DNA from: Thermomicrobiales bacterium
GTDB lineage: Bacteria; Chloroflexota; Chloroflexia; Thermomicrobiales; UBA6265
DNA length: 64,000 bases
NCBI GenBank assembly: GCA_020432165.1
Contig: JAGQGU010000004.1
Location: 1 to 64,000 of the forward strand
Reading direction: 5' to 3'
Shown here: in pieces, positions 1 to 7,665 of the stretch
Numbering within the stretch: position 1 is the stretch's first letter
Layout: every line of letters begins with the position of its first letter
Translations under genes and position numbers: made by a program
Notes under the pieces: generated by a model
Seen by the model: the letters and a program-made list of their open reading frames with translations, nothing else
What the model was told of the DNA's origin: nothing
The model's database searches: none

Positions 1-257
1 AGGGCACCGGCAATATGGAGTTGCATCTCGATCGCAAGCTCGCTGAGCGTCGCGTCTATCCGGCCATCGATATCCAGCGTTCGGGTACTCGCCGCGAAGA
101 GCTTCTGCTTGGCGATTCGGTGCTGCGCCAGGTCTGGACCATGCGTCGTATGGTCAGCATGCTGGGCGGCTCTGAGGGTACCGAGGCGCTCCTCGGTCGC
201 CTGGCCAAGAGCACCACGAACACCGAGTTCCTGGCGAATCTGAGCAAGGACGTTTAG
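1..257 (+). CDS. rho: Transcription termination factor Rho, C-terminal end (5' truncated by window edge)
   Basis: About 84 C-terminal residues remain of the hexameric RNA helicase that terminates transcription. The visible part carries the conserved block GTGNMELHLDRKLAERRVYP, followed by IDI, SGTRREELLL and a final SNTEFL-like tail (NTEFLANLSKDV), all typical of the Rho ATPase/RNA-translocation domain C-terminus. The reading frame is open from base 3 and ends at TAG 255-257. The N-terminal RNA-binding and Walker regions lie outside the window. Two related stem-loops and an intrinsic terminator follow the stop codon directly. Confidence 0.95.
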   Translation, partial: GTGNMELHLDRKLAERRVYPAIDIQRSGTRREELLLGDSVLRQVWTMRRMVSMLGGSEGTEALLGRLAKSTTNTEFLANLSKDV

Positions 258-312
258 CACCGCGTTTTACACGTGGTGAAGAGATATGTAGCACCGCACT
301 TTATGTGCGGTG
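258..312 (+). repeat. Two related stem-loops directly after the rho stop codon
   Basis: CACCGCGT-TTTAC-ACGTGGTG (258-278, one G-T wobble) and CACCGCAC-TTTAT-GTGCGGTG (292-312, perfect 8-bp stem) are near copies 34 bp apart. The first begins on the base after the rho TAG. The CCGCAC-TTTAT-GTGCGG core recurs at 7789-7805. They may protect the rho 3' end or be members of a dispersed hairpin family; the role is not shown by sequence. Confidence 0.6.
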
Positions 313-317
313 AACAG

Positions 318-347
318 AGGCCGGATCGATTGCGATCCGGCCTTTGC
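318..347 (+). terminator. Intrinsic terminator of rho
   Basis: A perfect 10-bp stem GGCCGGATCG (319-328) / CGATCCGGCC (333-342) with a 4-base loop ATTG is followed by TTTG. It is well placed to end rho transcription about 60 bp after the stop codon. Confidence 0.8.
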
Positions 348-389
348 TGTTCGTCATTCTTCCCGAATTGGGTATAGGGAGGCTCTCGC

Positions 390-497
390 CGCAACCCCGG
401 GGGTAAACCCCGAGGCTACGTCTGGTGGGTACGACTCATTCGAGGACCCTGTCATTCCGAAGAGACGAATCAACCGAACGCTTGGTGGCCTGGAGGG
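390..497. repeat. Dispersed repeat units: CCCCGGGGG(T/A)-type (390-420) and GTCATTCCGAAG-type (451-497)
   Basis: The first unit reads CGCAACCCCGGGGGTAAACC then CCGAGGCTACG. Near copies lie at 6281-6316 and 6336-6371. The second unit starts GTCATTCCGAAG and ends GAACGCTTGGTGGCCTGGAG. Near copies lie at 3421-3468 and 6158-6221. All copies sit between genes. A 74-codon open frame across this stretch (310-534) has no RBS and is explained by the repeats. Confidence 0.65.
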
Positions 498-527
498 CTT
501 ACCGTTCCTTCCGGGCGTTTTTGCTTT

Positions 528-1622
528 CTACTGACTCCTCGGCATACGAACCGTTGCAATAAGGCCACCATTAGGTCGTGGTGTGAGCGATAGTGTGCCA
601 TCGTGTGCCCGCGTAATGCTGTCCACGATAGCCAACCCAAGACCGACGCCGTTATCTCCGCTGTCGTGCCGTTTCTCGCCGCGCTGAAAGGGTTCGACGA
701 GCATACTCACCGATCCGGGAGCGAGAACTTTCCCCGTGTTCTCTACCACGAGTTCCACACTCTCTATCCCCGTCCGTGTCGAAATGTTCACTATGCCATT
801 GTGAGGGAGGTTGTAAACGATGGCGTTATGAACGAGATTTGCTGTTAGTTGCGTCAAGAGTGCGCGGGAACCGAATGTTGGTGCGATATCTCCAGATGTC
901 TCGATAGTCACATTGTGCTTTTCTGCGAGCGACAGCTGTGTTTCCGCAGTTTCTTCGGCAATGAGTGAGAGATCTACGTGTTCACGAGCAAACGTACGAT
1001 GATCGGCTCGACTCAGAAGTAGGAGCGACTCGGTGAGAACAATCGCGCGTGCATTGGTTGCTTGTAGTCGCTCAATGAGATCGTCGGAGTCTCTTTCTGG
1101 ATCGTTGCTGGCCACATCGAGCAGCGTTTTTGTGATTGCCAAGGGAGTTCGCAGTTCATGAGAGGCATTCGCCGCGAATCTCCGTTGCGCTTCAACGTGG
1201 GCCTCGAGTTGGGTCAACATATTATCGAAGGCATCGGCAAGCTCATGAAACTCGTCGTTGTGACCCTCTAATGCTATTCGGTGGGAAAGTGATCCTCTTG
1301 CGGCCGTACGTGTTGCGTCCGTAATACGATCAAGTGGCTCCAGCATGCGTCTGGCAAGGATCCAACCACCAACCAGGCCGAACAGCAGCAGGAATCCCAG
1401 AACCATGATTGCCGCGGGAACGAACACGTACGGACCAAAGCTGCCCGGAACGAAGACGCGAGCGAAGTTGACAGGTCGGGGAACCTGGAATACCGACAAG
1501 TCTCTCAGCAGGAACAGCCAAACAGCAGCAAGGAGCAGGATGCCTGCGATCATAAGGAACCCGGCGTAGCTGAGTGTCAGCTTGAGACGCACACTCAATC
1601 CGGGAGGTCTATTCACCAGCAT
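528..1622 (-). CDS. Membrane sensor histidine kinase (HAMP, HisKA, HATPase)
   Basis: Sensor kinase of 364 residues. Two transmembrane segments (about 16-38 and 66-89) flank a short extracytoplasmic loop. A HAMP linker follows (about 88-140), then a HisKA dimerisation helix with FAANASHELRTPL, whose phospho-acceptor is His155. The C-terminal HATPase has an N-box (NLVHNAIVYN) and a G-box (DNGVGLGLAIV). The sensory loop is only about 25 residues, so the signal is probably sensed at or in the membrane. The start overlaps the 3' end of the response regulator gene by 14 bp, indicating co-transcription and coupling. The divergent VanY-like gene suggests an envelope stress or peptidoglycan signal (inference). 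Confidence 0.9.
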   Translation of the reverse strand: MLVNRPPGLSVRLKLTLSYAGFLMIAGILLLAAVWLFLLRDLSVFQVPRPVNFARVFVPGSFGPYVFVPAAIMVLGFLLLFGLVGGWILARRMLEPLDRITDATRTAARGSLSHRIALEGHNDEFHELADAFDNMLTQLEAHVEAQRRFAANASHELRTPLAITKTLLDVASNDPERDSDDLIERLQATNARAIVLTESLLLLSRADHRTFAREHVDLSLIAEETAETQLSLAEKHNVTIETSGDIAPTFGSRALLTQLTANLVHNAIVYNLPHNGIVNISTRTGIESVELVVENTGKVLAPGSVSMLVEPFQRGEKRHDSGDNGVGLGLAIVDSITRAHDGTLSLTPRPNGGLIATVRMPRSQ

Positions 1623-2304
1623 CTCCAGAGGAGTCCTGATTCGCTCCCGTTTCTATTCGGTATCCAGAGCCCGCAACGGTGGTGATCAACCAAGGTTCTC
1701 CAAGGCGCTTGCGGAGGGTTGAAATGGTGATGCGAGCGGCATTTGTGAATGGATCGGCATTCTCATCCCACGCTCGTTCGAGCAACTCCTCGGCGCTTAT
1801 CACACCTCCCTGGGCGGTCATGAGGACCTCCAGCACGGCAAATTGCTTTCTGGTTAGCGCGATATAGCGGCCGTTTCGGTACACCTCTCGACGAAACGAA
1901 TCGAGCCGCAATCCGGCCATCTCAAGTACCGGGGGCCTTGCCTGGTTGCGCCTACGATCAAGCGCCCTGACTCGTAGGATGAGTTCACGGAGCTCGAATG
2001 GTTTGGTGAGATAGTCGTCTGCACCGAGTTCGAATCCTGACTCTTTATCGTCGATCCTGTCGGCGGCGGTGAGCATGAGAATCGGAGTGCCACTTCCTGA
2101 TGCCACAATCCACGCTGAAACCTCATCGCCACATGGACCAGGAATGTTGCGATCCAGAATGACCACATCGTAGGTATTGATGCTGAGCAATTCCAACGCC
2201 GTATCGCCGTCTCTGGCGATGTCCGCTGCAATCGCTTCAAGGCGTAGTCCGTCCCGTATTGCCTCAGCCATATAGAGTTCGTCTTCAACAATGAGTACGC
2301 GCAT
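1609..2304 (-). CDS. OmpR/PhoB-family response regulator
   Basis: The protein has 231 residues. The N-terminal receiver domain has the acidic pair in IVEDE, the phospho-acceptor Asp51 in VVILDRNIPG, and Lys in YLTKPFEL. The C-terminal winged-helix domain (about 130-225) contains LTRKQFAVLEVL and ITISTLRKRLGE. It is the partner of the overlapping downstream kinase. A TATACT -10 hexamer lies 6-7 bp before the ATG, no Shine-Dalgarno is visible, and a tandem 11-bp repeat sits just upstream. This suggests a leaderless, autoregulated transcript (inference). Confidence 0.92.
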   Translation of the reverse strand: MRVLIVEDELYMAEAIRDGLRLEAIAADIARDGDTALELLSINTYDVVILDRNIPGPCGDEVSAWIVASGSGTPILMLTAADRIDDKESGFELGADDYLTKPFELRELILRVRALDRRRNQARPPVLEMAGLRLDSFRREVYRNGRYIALTRKQFAVLEVLMTAQGGVISAEELLERAWDENADPFTNAARITISTLRKRLGEPWLITTVAGSGYRIETGANQDSSGDAGE

Positions 2305-2310
2305 GGATTA

Positions 2311-2347
2311 AGTATAGGGGAGAGGAGTTATCGAAAAGTTATCGAAA
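2311..2347 (-). promoter_or_regulatory. Tandem 11-bp direct repeat plus -10 box: probable PhoB-type operator and leaderless promoter
   Basis: AGTTATCGAAA occurs twice in perfect tandem (2326-2336, 2337-2347). OmpR/PhoB-family regulators are known to bind 11-bp direct repeats that replace the -35 element. On the minus strand a TATACT -10 (2316-2311) follows the repeats after 9 bp. The predicted start of transcription coincides with the regulator ATG at 2304. The same site lies 71-92 bp upstream of the divergent carboxypeptidase start, so it may control both directions. Confidence 0.65.
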
Positions 2348-2417
2348 AACTGATACGTTCTGGCAAGATCGGAAGGGATAGCCTGAAGGCATAAATCTGT
2401 CATATCAGGAGGACCGC

Positions 2418-3236
2418 GTGATTATCCCCAATCTAACTCGCAAAGCAGCTCGATCTATTGGTTTTGTTGCTCTTTTGTTCTTCGCCGTCGTCGGCACAGT
2501 GGTTGTTGCCTTTGCTCTGGCTCCGGCGGATGTTCCCGGGGGCAATCCCTTGGGTATCGATGATGGCATGATCTCTACTCGTCAGACCGATGATCGTGAG
2601 AACGATAAATCTGATTTGTCAGCTACGCCAGGCGAGGAAGATGGATACCTTACAGAGGTGGTTACGTTTTTCAACGATGATCTGCCCGCAGTCACGAACC
2701 TGGATCCGGAATTGCTCGCTGCTCTCCGCCAGGCCGCCGCCGATGCTGAAGATGATGGGGTTGTGTTCTATCTGACCAGTGGCTGGCGATCACCACGGTA
2801 TCAGAATCAATTGCTTCAAGAGGCAGTCGCCACCTATGGCTCGGAAGAGGAAGCATCGCGATGGGTCGCGACGGCGAATACCTCTGCTCATGTTTCCGGG
2901 GACGCCGTGGATATTGGTGCGGCAGATGCTATCGAATGGCTTTCCACATACGGTGCGGATTACGGACTATGCCAGATTTACGAGAATGAACCCTGGCACT
3001 TCGAGTTACGTCCGGAAGCCAGTACAAGTGGTTGCCCGGCAATGTATCCGGATCCTACATTCGATCCGCGGATGCAGCCGGAGGCGAGGGACGATCCAAG
3101 GGATTCCCAGATGTTGATCAGAAAGGCCGAAGGCACGATAGTGCCGGTTTGGGCTCGAAGATTCCTGACACAGGATGCCTATTCACTTCGGGCAATGAAC
3201 GTGAGTGTGCTGAAGGAGGCCCCGGGAACTAGATAA
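2418..3236 (+). CDS. VanY-type D-alanyl-D-alanine carboxypeptidase (M15B)
   Basis: The protein has 272 residues and is membrane-anchored by one N-terminal segment (about 13-34). An acidic linker follows, then a VanY domain (about 95-210). The metallopeptidase signature SAHVSGDAVD (156-165) supplies zinc ligands His158 and Asp165; EPWHFE supplies Glu191 and His194. The upstream block YLTSGWRSPRYQ is typical of the family. It should trim the terminal D-Ala from peptidoglycan stem peptides outside the cell. The start is GTG at 2418 with AGGAGG (2407-2412) five bases upstream. It is divergent from a two-component system. VanY is found with VanRS in glycopeptide resistance, but no vanHAX genes are present here. 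Confidence 0.88.
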   Translation: MIIPNLTRKAARSIGFVALLFFAVVGTVVVAFALAPADVPGGNPLGIDDGMISTRQTDDRENDKSDLSATPGEEDGYLTEVVTFFNDDLPAVTNLDPELLAALRQAAADAEDDGVVFYLTSGWRSPRYQNQLLQEAVATYGSEEEASRWVATANTSAHVSGDAVDIGAADAIEWLSTYGADYGLCQIYENEPWHFELRPEASTSGCPAMYPDPTFDPRMQPEARDDPRDSQMLIRKAEGTIVPVWARRFLTQDAYSLRAMNVSVLKEAPGTR

Positions 3237-3519
3237 CGGGCATAACCATCAATTTCGGAGCTTGCCAGATATTCGTTCTTGTGGTGGCTGTTGTGCAAAG
3301 ATGATGACCCAGGCGTCAGGCTCAAAAGAACCGCCTTGGAAACCAGCCTGTTGGTAGCTTGCTCCTCGATTCCTTGAAATGACGGGGTATCCCGATGTGC
3401 CGCCGGAAGCGCTATCTGCCGTCATTCCGAAGTAAGGGATCCGCCGAACGCTTGGTGGCCTGGAGGACGGCGGGTTGATCCCCTTGGGCACGTCTATGCG
3501 CCCAGGGGAATTGATTACC
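3237..3519. repeat. Intergenic region with a GTCATTCCGAAG-type repeat (3421-3468) and a hairpin
   Basis: There is no credible gene. A copy of the dispersed GTCATTCCGAAG...CGAACGCTTGGTGGCCTGGAG unit is at 3421-3468. At about 3479-3508, CCCCTTGGGC and GCCCAGGGG form a stem with one bulged base. It lies just past the 3' end of the minus-strand secreted-protein gene and may stabilise or terminate its mRNA, but it has no T-run. Confidence 0.55.
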
Positions 3520-5895
3520 CTACGGCTTCACTACCGGCGGGGACTGGAAGTCATCCATCGCGATGAACCAGTGACAGGTAACGTCATTCGGAGCACCGTT
3601 CACACCCACCGATGCAATGCCGCTGAATGTATTCCAGGTGGAGGTGTCTTCTCCCTGCATCTCATTTACGCCATGCACACTGGAGTCAACCCAACCCGTA
3701 GATGGTGAACCGCAATAAACCAGCACCGTATCAGTAGCGTACTTGCGGATGTTGCCAGCACCGATGGAAAGTTCTCCCAGCGGCACTTCTCCGCTGAACA
3801 CCAGCGTGCCATCCTCCGTCACGCCATATGTCCAGGCGCGATTGAATCCATCGCGAATGTACCAACGTGGACCGGCATAAACGCGGTCATCCAGACTGTT
3901 GGCTGATGTGATTTGTGGGACATCGGTCCAAACACTACCACCCACGAATGAGAGGAATCCCACCGGAATCTCTACTTCATCGCAAGTCAGGTTGTTTCGA
4001 TCCACCTCATCTGTGGCGCAGAAGTGCACAATATGCGTGATCGTACCGGCTGCCGGTATGAGGAAGACGATGCAGCGGCCATTAGTGCCATCCGGCTCTT
4101 GCGGTACCGTTACTTGCCACGATGGAGATGCGCTGGCGAGATCATTGTTGATCAGTACGCTACCCCTGCGCGTGCTTGGTGTATCGAAGGTGCAGGTCAG
4201 CCAGAAATCGCCCGATGGCTCCGTTTCTTTGAACTCGATTTTGCCACCAAAGTTGGCTTTCGCTGCGAAGTGTGGACCAACGGTACCTGTGTTACCAGTG
4301 CCGGTGGTATCGCCCTGTGCGTCCGGTGCTGATGTAGTCGAGAGCGTGCCGTTGAGGGTTCCGGGAGTAGTGCAGTTGCTCGCGAAATACTGATCAACCG
4401 CGCCGATTGTGTCACTGTTGACCGCATCAGAGCCAGTCGCCTGCGACCAATCGAGCGGTTGATCGCAAATGTAGACATCAAAGGAGACCTCAAACGAGTT
4501 GGTCGCTTCGGGTGTTTTTCCATCGGCGTTGGTTGCGGGAAGAATCGCCAACCCCATGCAGTTAATGGACTGTCCGGACGTGACGACTTGGGAGCTGCCA
4601 TCGTCTGAGATCGACCCCGACCAGTTTCCACCCATTTGTGTGGCGGAATCCGTCAGCGCGCAGTCGGTAAGCCAGGTGAGCTGCTTGCCGTTATAGGCCA
4701 CCGTCGCTGCATACTGATCAGCCGTCAGGTTGTCGGCCTTTGCCATGCCATTAGCGTCAGTTGTGATGTTGACGGTGGTGCCGGTGTTGAGCCCGGTCAG
4801 GGTAATAGTCGCGCCCTCGTAAGGCACGGCATCCATCCAGTTTTCATCCTCGGCGCACACGAGGACGTGATTGGACGGACCGACATGTGGACCAAAGAGT
4901 TCGCGACTTAGCGGACAGTACTTCAGCTCGAACGAGATAAAGTCAGATACTGCCGTAGTACCCGGCATGGCTGCCAGTGCTTTACAACTCAGCGAGTAGC
5001 CAGAATCGAGCTTTTGCGCATTGTTGGTGACTGAGCCTGCGAGTCCGAGTGGTGTACCATCGGCATTCGTCATGCCGCACACGGTTGACCAGGAAAGCTC
5101 CTGGCCGTCATACGTCGCGCTGGCGGCATAGGTGCCAGCTGGCAGATTATCGGCCAGGACATAGCCGCTATCGCTGGTGGTATAGGTGTAGGAGAGGCCT
5201 GTGTTCACCTCAGTGAACTTGATCTTCACTCCCGCGAACGGTTGAGACTCGTCACTGGATGTATCACCGTTACAATCAAGCGCTCCATCCCCCACCATGA
5301 ATTGTGAGTTGTCTGTGGCGTCTGGGCAGCCCGCGAGCTTTATCTCTATTGAAGCCGGGAGAGGAACGGAGGGGTCGAGGACGAGCATGTCGCATTCGAG
5401 GTTCTCGGCGTCACCCATCCAGATACCGCTCTCGATTCCACCCGAAAGCCCGTACTCGGCCGAACCGCAGACACTCTTTGAGGTCAGCTCGATGTCGCCG
5501 AGGAAGGCCGTGGCGTAGTAGGTGTGACCAGCCAATACCTCGACCTCAGCCCGGCCAGAGCTATCGAGCTCAATCCACTGCCACTCATCGGTTAGTGAAT
5601 CGTAGAGCTGGATGGAGCCACCGACCAGAGGATCCTCGCCACCAGCCACACCATCACCAGTACAGTTGGACAATCCATCGACCTGCGCCATCCCGGTGAA
5701 CGCATCAATCTCGGGCGGACACATGCGTACTTCGAAGTTGATCCAGGCGGGACCGTTGTCAGGATCATCCTGCGCGATTGCGGTAGCCGTTGGGGCAACG
5801 CTGCCGAAAACCAAAGCTAGCAGCATCGTGATGTGCAGCCAGGTGATAGCGCGTCGTTTGCCATTGGCACGAGGTGACCAAAGATGAACGCTCAT
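3520..5895 (-). CDS. Large secreted protein with Cna-B/SdrD-like beta-sandwich repeats
   Basis: The protein has 791 residues with a signal peptide (basic n-region, then ITMLLALVFGSVAPTATAIA, cleavage near 41). About three related units follow (roughly 51-175, 181-313, 319-455) and a divergent fourth from 466. Each has a (F/L)E(L/V)..CP opening, a C.(G/E)D motif, a GxxIxLTxxNTGxxxxxxTD core and a LxAGxYxAxxxYxGxxL segment. Each ends in paired Cys residues, so disulfides are likely. The core resembles Cna-B/prealbumin-like surface repeats. The C-terminal third (about 466-791) is unrecognised and Thr/Gly-rich. No LPXTG or C-terminal membrane anchor is seen. A surface, adhesion or matrix role is inferred. 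Confidence 0.7.
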   Translation of the reverse strand: MSVHLWSPRANGKRRAITWLHITMLLALVFGSVAPTATAIAQDDPDNGPAWINFEVRMCPPEIDAFTGMAQVDGLSNCTGDGVAGGEDPLVGGSIQLYDSLTDEWQWIELDSSGRAEVEVLAGHTYYATAFLGDIELTSKSVCGSAEYGLSGGIESGIWMGDAENLECDMLVLDPSVPLPASIEIKLAGCPDATDNSQFMVGDGALDCNGDTSSDESQPFAGVKIKFTEVNTGLSYTYTTSDSGYVLADNLPAGTYAASATYDGQELSWSTVCGMTNADGTPLGLAGSVTNNAQKLDSGYSLSCKALAAMPGTTAVSDFISFELKYCPLSRELFGPHVGPSNHVLVCAEDENWMDAVPYEGATITLTGLNTGTTVNITTDANGMAKADNLTADQYAATVAYNGKQLTWLTDCALTDSATQMGGNWSGSISDDGSSQVVTSGQSINCMGLAILPATNADGKTPEATNSFEVSFDVYICDQPLDWSQATGSDAVNSDTIGAVDQYFASNCTTPGTLNGTLSTTSAPDAQGDTTGTGNTGTVGPHFAAKANFGGKIEFKETEPSGDFWLTCTFDTPSTRRGSVLINNDLASASPSWQVTVPQEPDGTNGRCIVFLIPAAGTITHIVHFCATDEVDRNNLTCDEVEIPVGFLSFVGGSVWTDVPQITSANSLDDRVYAGPRWYIRDGFNRAWTYGVTEDGTLVFSGEVPLGELSIGAGNIRKYATDTVLVYCGSPSTGWVDSSVHGVNEMQGEDTSTWNTFSGIASVGVNGAPNDVTCHWFIAMDDFQSPPVVKP

Positions 5896-5941
5896 GTCTC
5901 TCTCCCGGTATTGACGAATAACATCGACTGTTCTCTGCCAC

Positions 5942-5995
5942 CCTGACAGAGTCAGGCATCGATTCGATTATTGCTATCCGAGCAATTGTTACAAT
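5942..5995 (-). promoter_or_regulatory. Inverted repeats upstream of the secreted repeat protein
   Basis: Three small inverted repeats sit 47-100 bp upstream of the start codon: CCTGAC-AGA-GTCAGG (5942-5956), ATTGCT-ATCCG-AGCAAT (5970-5986) and ATTGT-T-ACAAT (5985-5995). On the minus strand TTGTAA and ATAATC are 17 bp apart and could be a weak promoter, with the middle repeat between them. The arrangement fits an operator, but no regulator can be named. Confidence 0.35.
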
Positions 5996-6081
5996 GAGCG
6001 GATTATGAGAGAGGGGAACATATTGCGTCAAGAGGGTTTTGCCGATTGATGTTAGGTCTCCGAGTACCTGGTACTTTCCTC

Positions 6082-6373
6082 TTCGGACCCCTGGCTACGC
6101 TCAGGGGTCCGAAATCAGTCGAACGATTGGTGACTTGACCAATAGGCGGGTGCTAATGTCATTCCGAAGCCGCAGGCGAGGAATCAACCGAACAATTGGT
6201 AATCTGGCCAGTGGCCGATGATACAGGAGGTATCCTGATTCCTCTCCTCGCCGTTGCCCTTCGGAATTATGAGGGCAGTCTTCACGCACACGGGAGATAG
6301 TCCCCGAGGTTACATGTGGGGGAGTATTGGGAGCCCTTCACGCACCCCGGGGGATAGACCCCGAGGCTACGTG
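6082..6373. repeat. Cluster of dispersed intergenic repeats and a 12-bp perfect stem-loop
   Basis: The 514-bp gap 5896-6409 has no supported gene. It holds a perfect 12-bp stem TTCGGACCCCTG / CAGGGGTCCGAA (6082-6093, 6102-6113). A partial GTCATTCCGAAG-type copy follows at 6110-6139 and a fuller one at 6158-6221. Two CCCCGAGG(C/T)TAC-type copies are at 6281-6316 and 6336-6371. This is the densest repeat cluster in the window. Confidence 0.6.
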
Positions 6374-6409
6374 AGAGAGTTGGGATCCTCGGTTCTGCTC
6401 ATCAATGGC

Positions 6410-7366
6410 CTACCGCTTGAGAATATCCAGTTCCACATATGTGCGTGGACGCATCTCGGCTTCGGTCATCTCCGGTGTCATCACCGCGAATTCCTTCTCC
6501 GGGTTGCTGCTGGCACCGCCAGGATTGCCATCCTTATCTATGGCCAGAATGTTCATCTCGCTGGCATACGGATCATCGAGCGCATCCAGATCGCGCATGC
6601 CTTGCGCCAGAGCTTCCTCCAGGGACATGCCAAAGCGCATAAAGGTGACCACGCTATGCGCGGTGAGGCAGCGTTGCGCCATTTCACCGCGACCAGTGCA
6701 GGCTGCGGCCCCCCAACGATTATCGGCGTAGTTGCCCGCACCAATCACAGGAGAATCGCCCATGCGTCCGGGGTACTTCCACGCCCAGCCGCTGGTGCTG
6801 ACGCCGGTGGCGATATCGCCATTCATATCCATGGCAATGAAGTTGACCGTGCCGTGCGCAGGCTCGCCCGTACCGGTTTGCTCGGCGATCTGCGGATCCT
6901 CAGCCAAATTCACCATCTGCTTAATACGACCGAGATAGCTCGCATCGCGGTCATCGCTATCGGTCAACCGGCTCTTCCAGATCGCTTCCGCTTCCGGTGT
7001 GAGCAAGTTGGTGGGCTCGAGGCCCATTTCCGCCGCCAGACGCATCGGACCATCGCCACCCAGCAGTACGTGCGGGAGCGAGTTCATCACCTCGCGCGCC
7101 ACTTGCGCTGCCTGCTGATAGCCTTGCAGCGCTCCGATGGATCCAGCCCGCAGACCGTTGCCGTCCATCACGCTCGCATCCAGCTCGACCTGACCAAGCA
7201 GATTCGGCAAACCGCTATAACCGACGGAGTGATCCTCCGGATTGGCCTCGACCATCGTGCAGCCGAGCACCACGGCATCGACCGCAGAACCGCCCGCTTT
7301 CAGCAGATCCATCGCGGCGGGCAGGGCAAAAGCACCATTGTGACAGGTGATGATGATCGGTCGCAT
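6410..7366 (-). CDS. N4-(beta-N-acetylglucosaminyl)-L-asparaginase / isoaspartyl peptidase family Ntn hydrolase
   Basis: Ntn hydrolase of the glycosylasparaginase/type-2 asparaginase family, 318 residues. The family is made as a precursor that cleaves itself to expose an N-terminal Thr. The likely nucleophile is Thr173 in HGTVNFIAMD. The following STSGWAWKYPGRMGDSPVIGAG-type substrate loop is characteristic (quoted here as STSGWAWKYPGRMGD then SPVIGAG). The N-terminal half carries GGSAVDAVV and VGYSGLPN. No signal peptide is visible, so it is probably cytoplasmic. The ATG overlaps the TAA of the upstream glutaredoxin-like gene (TAATG), implying translational coupling. The exact substrate (glycosylated Asn, isoaspartyl peptide or Asn) cannot be read from sequence. 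Confidence 0.85.
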   Translation of the reverse strand: MRPIIITCHNGAFALPAAMDLLKAGGSAVDAVVLGCTMVEANPEDHSVGYSGLPNLLGQVELDASVMDGNGLRAGSIGALQGYQQAAQVAREVMNSLPHVLLGGDGPMRLAAEMGLEPTNLLTPEAEAIWKSRLTDSDDRDASYLGRIKQMVNLAEDPQIAEQTGTGEPAHGTVNFIAMDMNGDIATGVSTSGWAWKYPGRMGDSPVIGAGNYADNRWGAAACTGRGEMAQRCLTAHSVVTFMRFGMSLEEALAQGMRDLDALDDPYASEMNILAIDKDGNPGGASSNPEKEFAVMTPEMTEAEMRPRTYVELDILKR

Positions 7367-7638
7367 TACTCGGCATCCTCCAGTGAGAATCCTGCCGCGA
7401 CGAGGGCATCGTCGATCTCTTCGTTGCTCGGCTCAATGAGAATGCGCTCGCCAATAACAACCTGGGGCACATTCGGCTTTCCGGTCCGGGCGATCATCTC
7501 GGCGCGCTTCTCGTCATCGGAAACGACATCGAATTCGGTCCAGGCGATGCCGTGGTGGGTGAGGCGGGTACGCGCCCGGGTTACATCCGGGCAGAATTGC
7601 TCCCGCGCGTACATGATGATTTCTGGTGTGCTGGACAT
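7366..7638 (-). CDS. Glutaredoxin-like thioredoxin-fold protein
   Basis: The protein has 90 residues. It opens with the thioredoxin fold strand EIIMYAREQFCPDV, where Cys16 sits at the active-site position but the second Cys of CxxC is Val (CPDV), as in monothiol-type members. The cis-Pro loop is KPNVPQVVIGE. The start is placed at ATG 7638 because AAAGGA lies eight bases upstream; an in-frame extension to 7671 has no RBS. It is coupled to the downstream Ntn hydrolase through a TAATG overlap. A redox or [Fe-S] handling role is possible. Confidence 0.8.
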   Translation of the reverse strand: MSSTPEIIMYAREQFCPDVTRARTRLTHHGIAWTEFDVVSDDEKRAEMIARTGKPNVPQVVIGERILIEPSNEEIDDALVAAGFSLEDAE

Positions 7639-7665
7639 GATGTGAATCCTTTCTGATAACGTCAA

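Noticed and set aside
310-534. 74-codon open frame after rho
   Set aside because: It starts in the rho terminator and runs through dispersed repeats, with no RBS.
2418-3236. Calling the two-component pair plus carboxypeptidase a vancomycin resistance cluster
   Set aside because: vanH, vanA/B-type ligase and vanX are missing; only the VanY-like domain and a generic OmpR/kinase pair are present.
6254-7645. 463-codon plus-strand open frame
   Set aside because: It is antisense to the Ntn hydrolase and glutaredoxin-like genes, which have clear motifs and an RBS. The translated frame has no recognisable domain.
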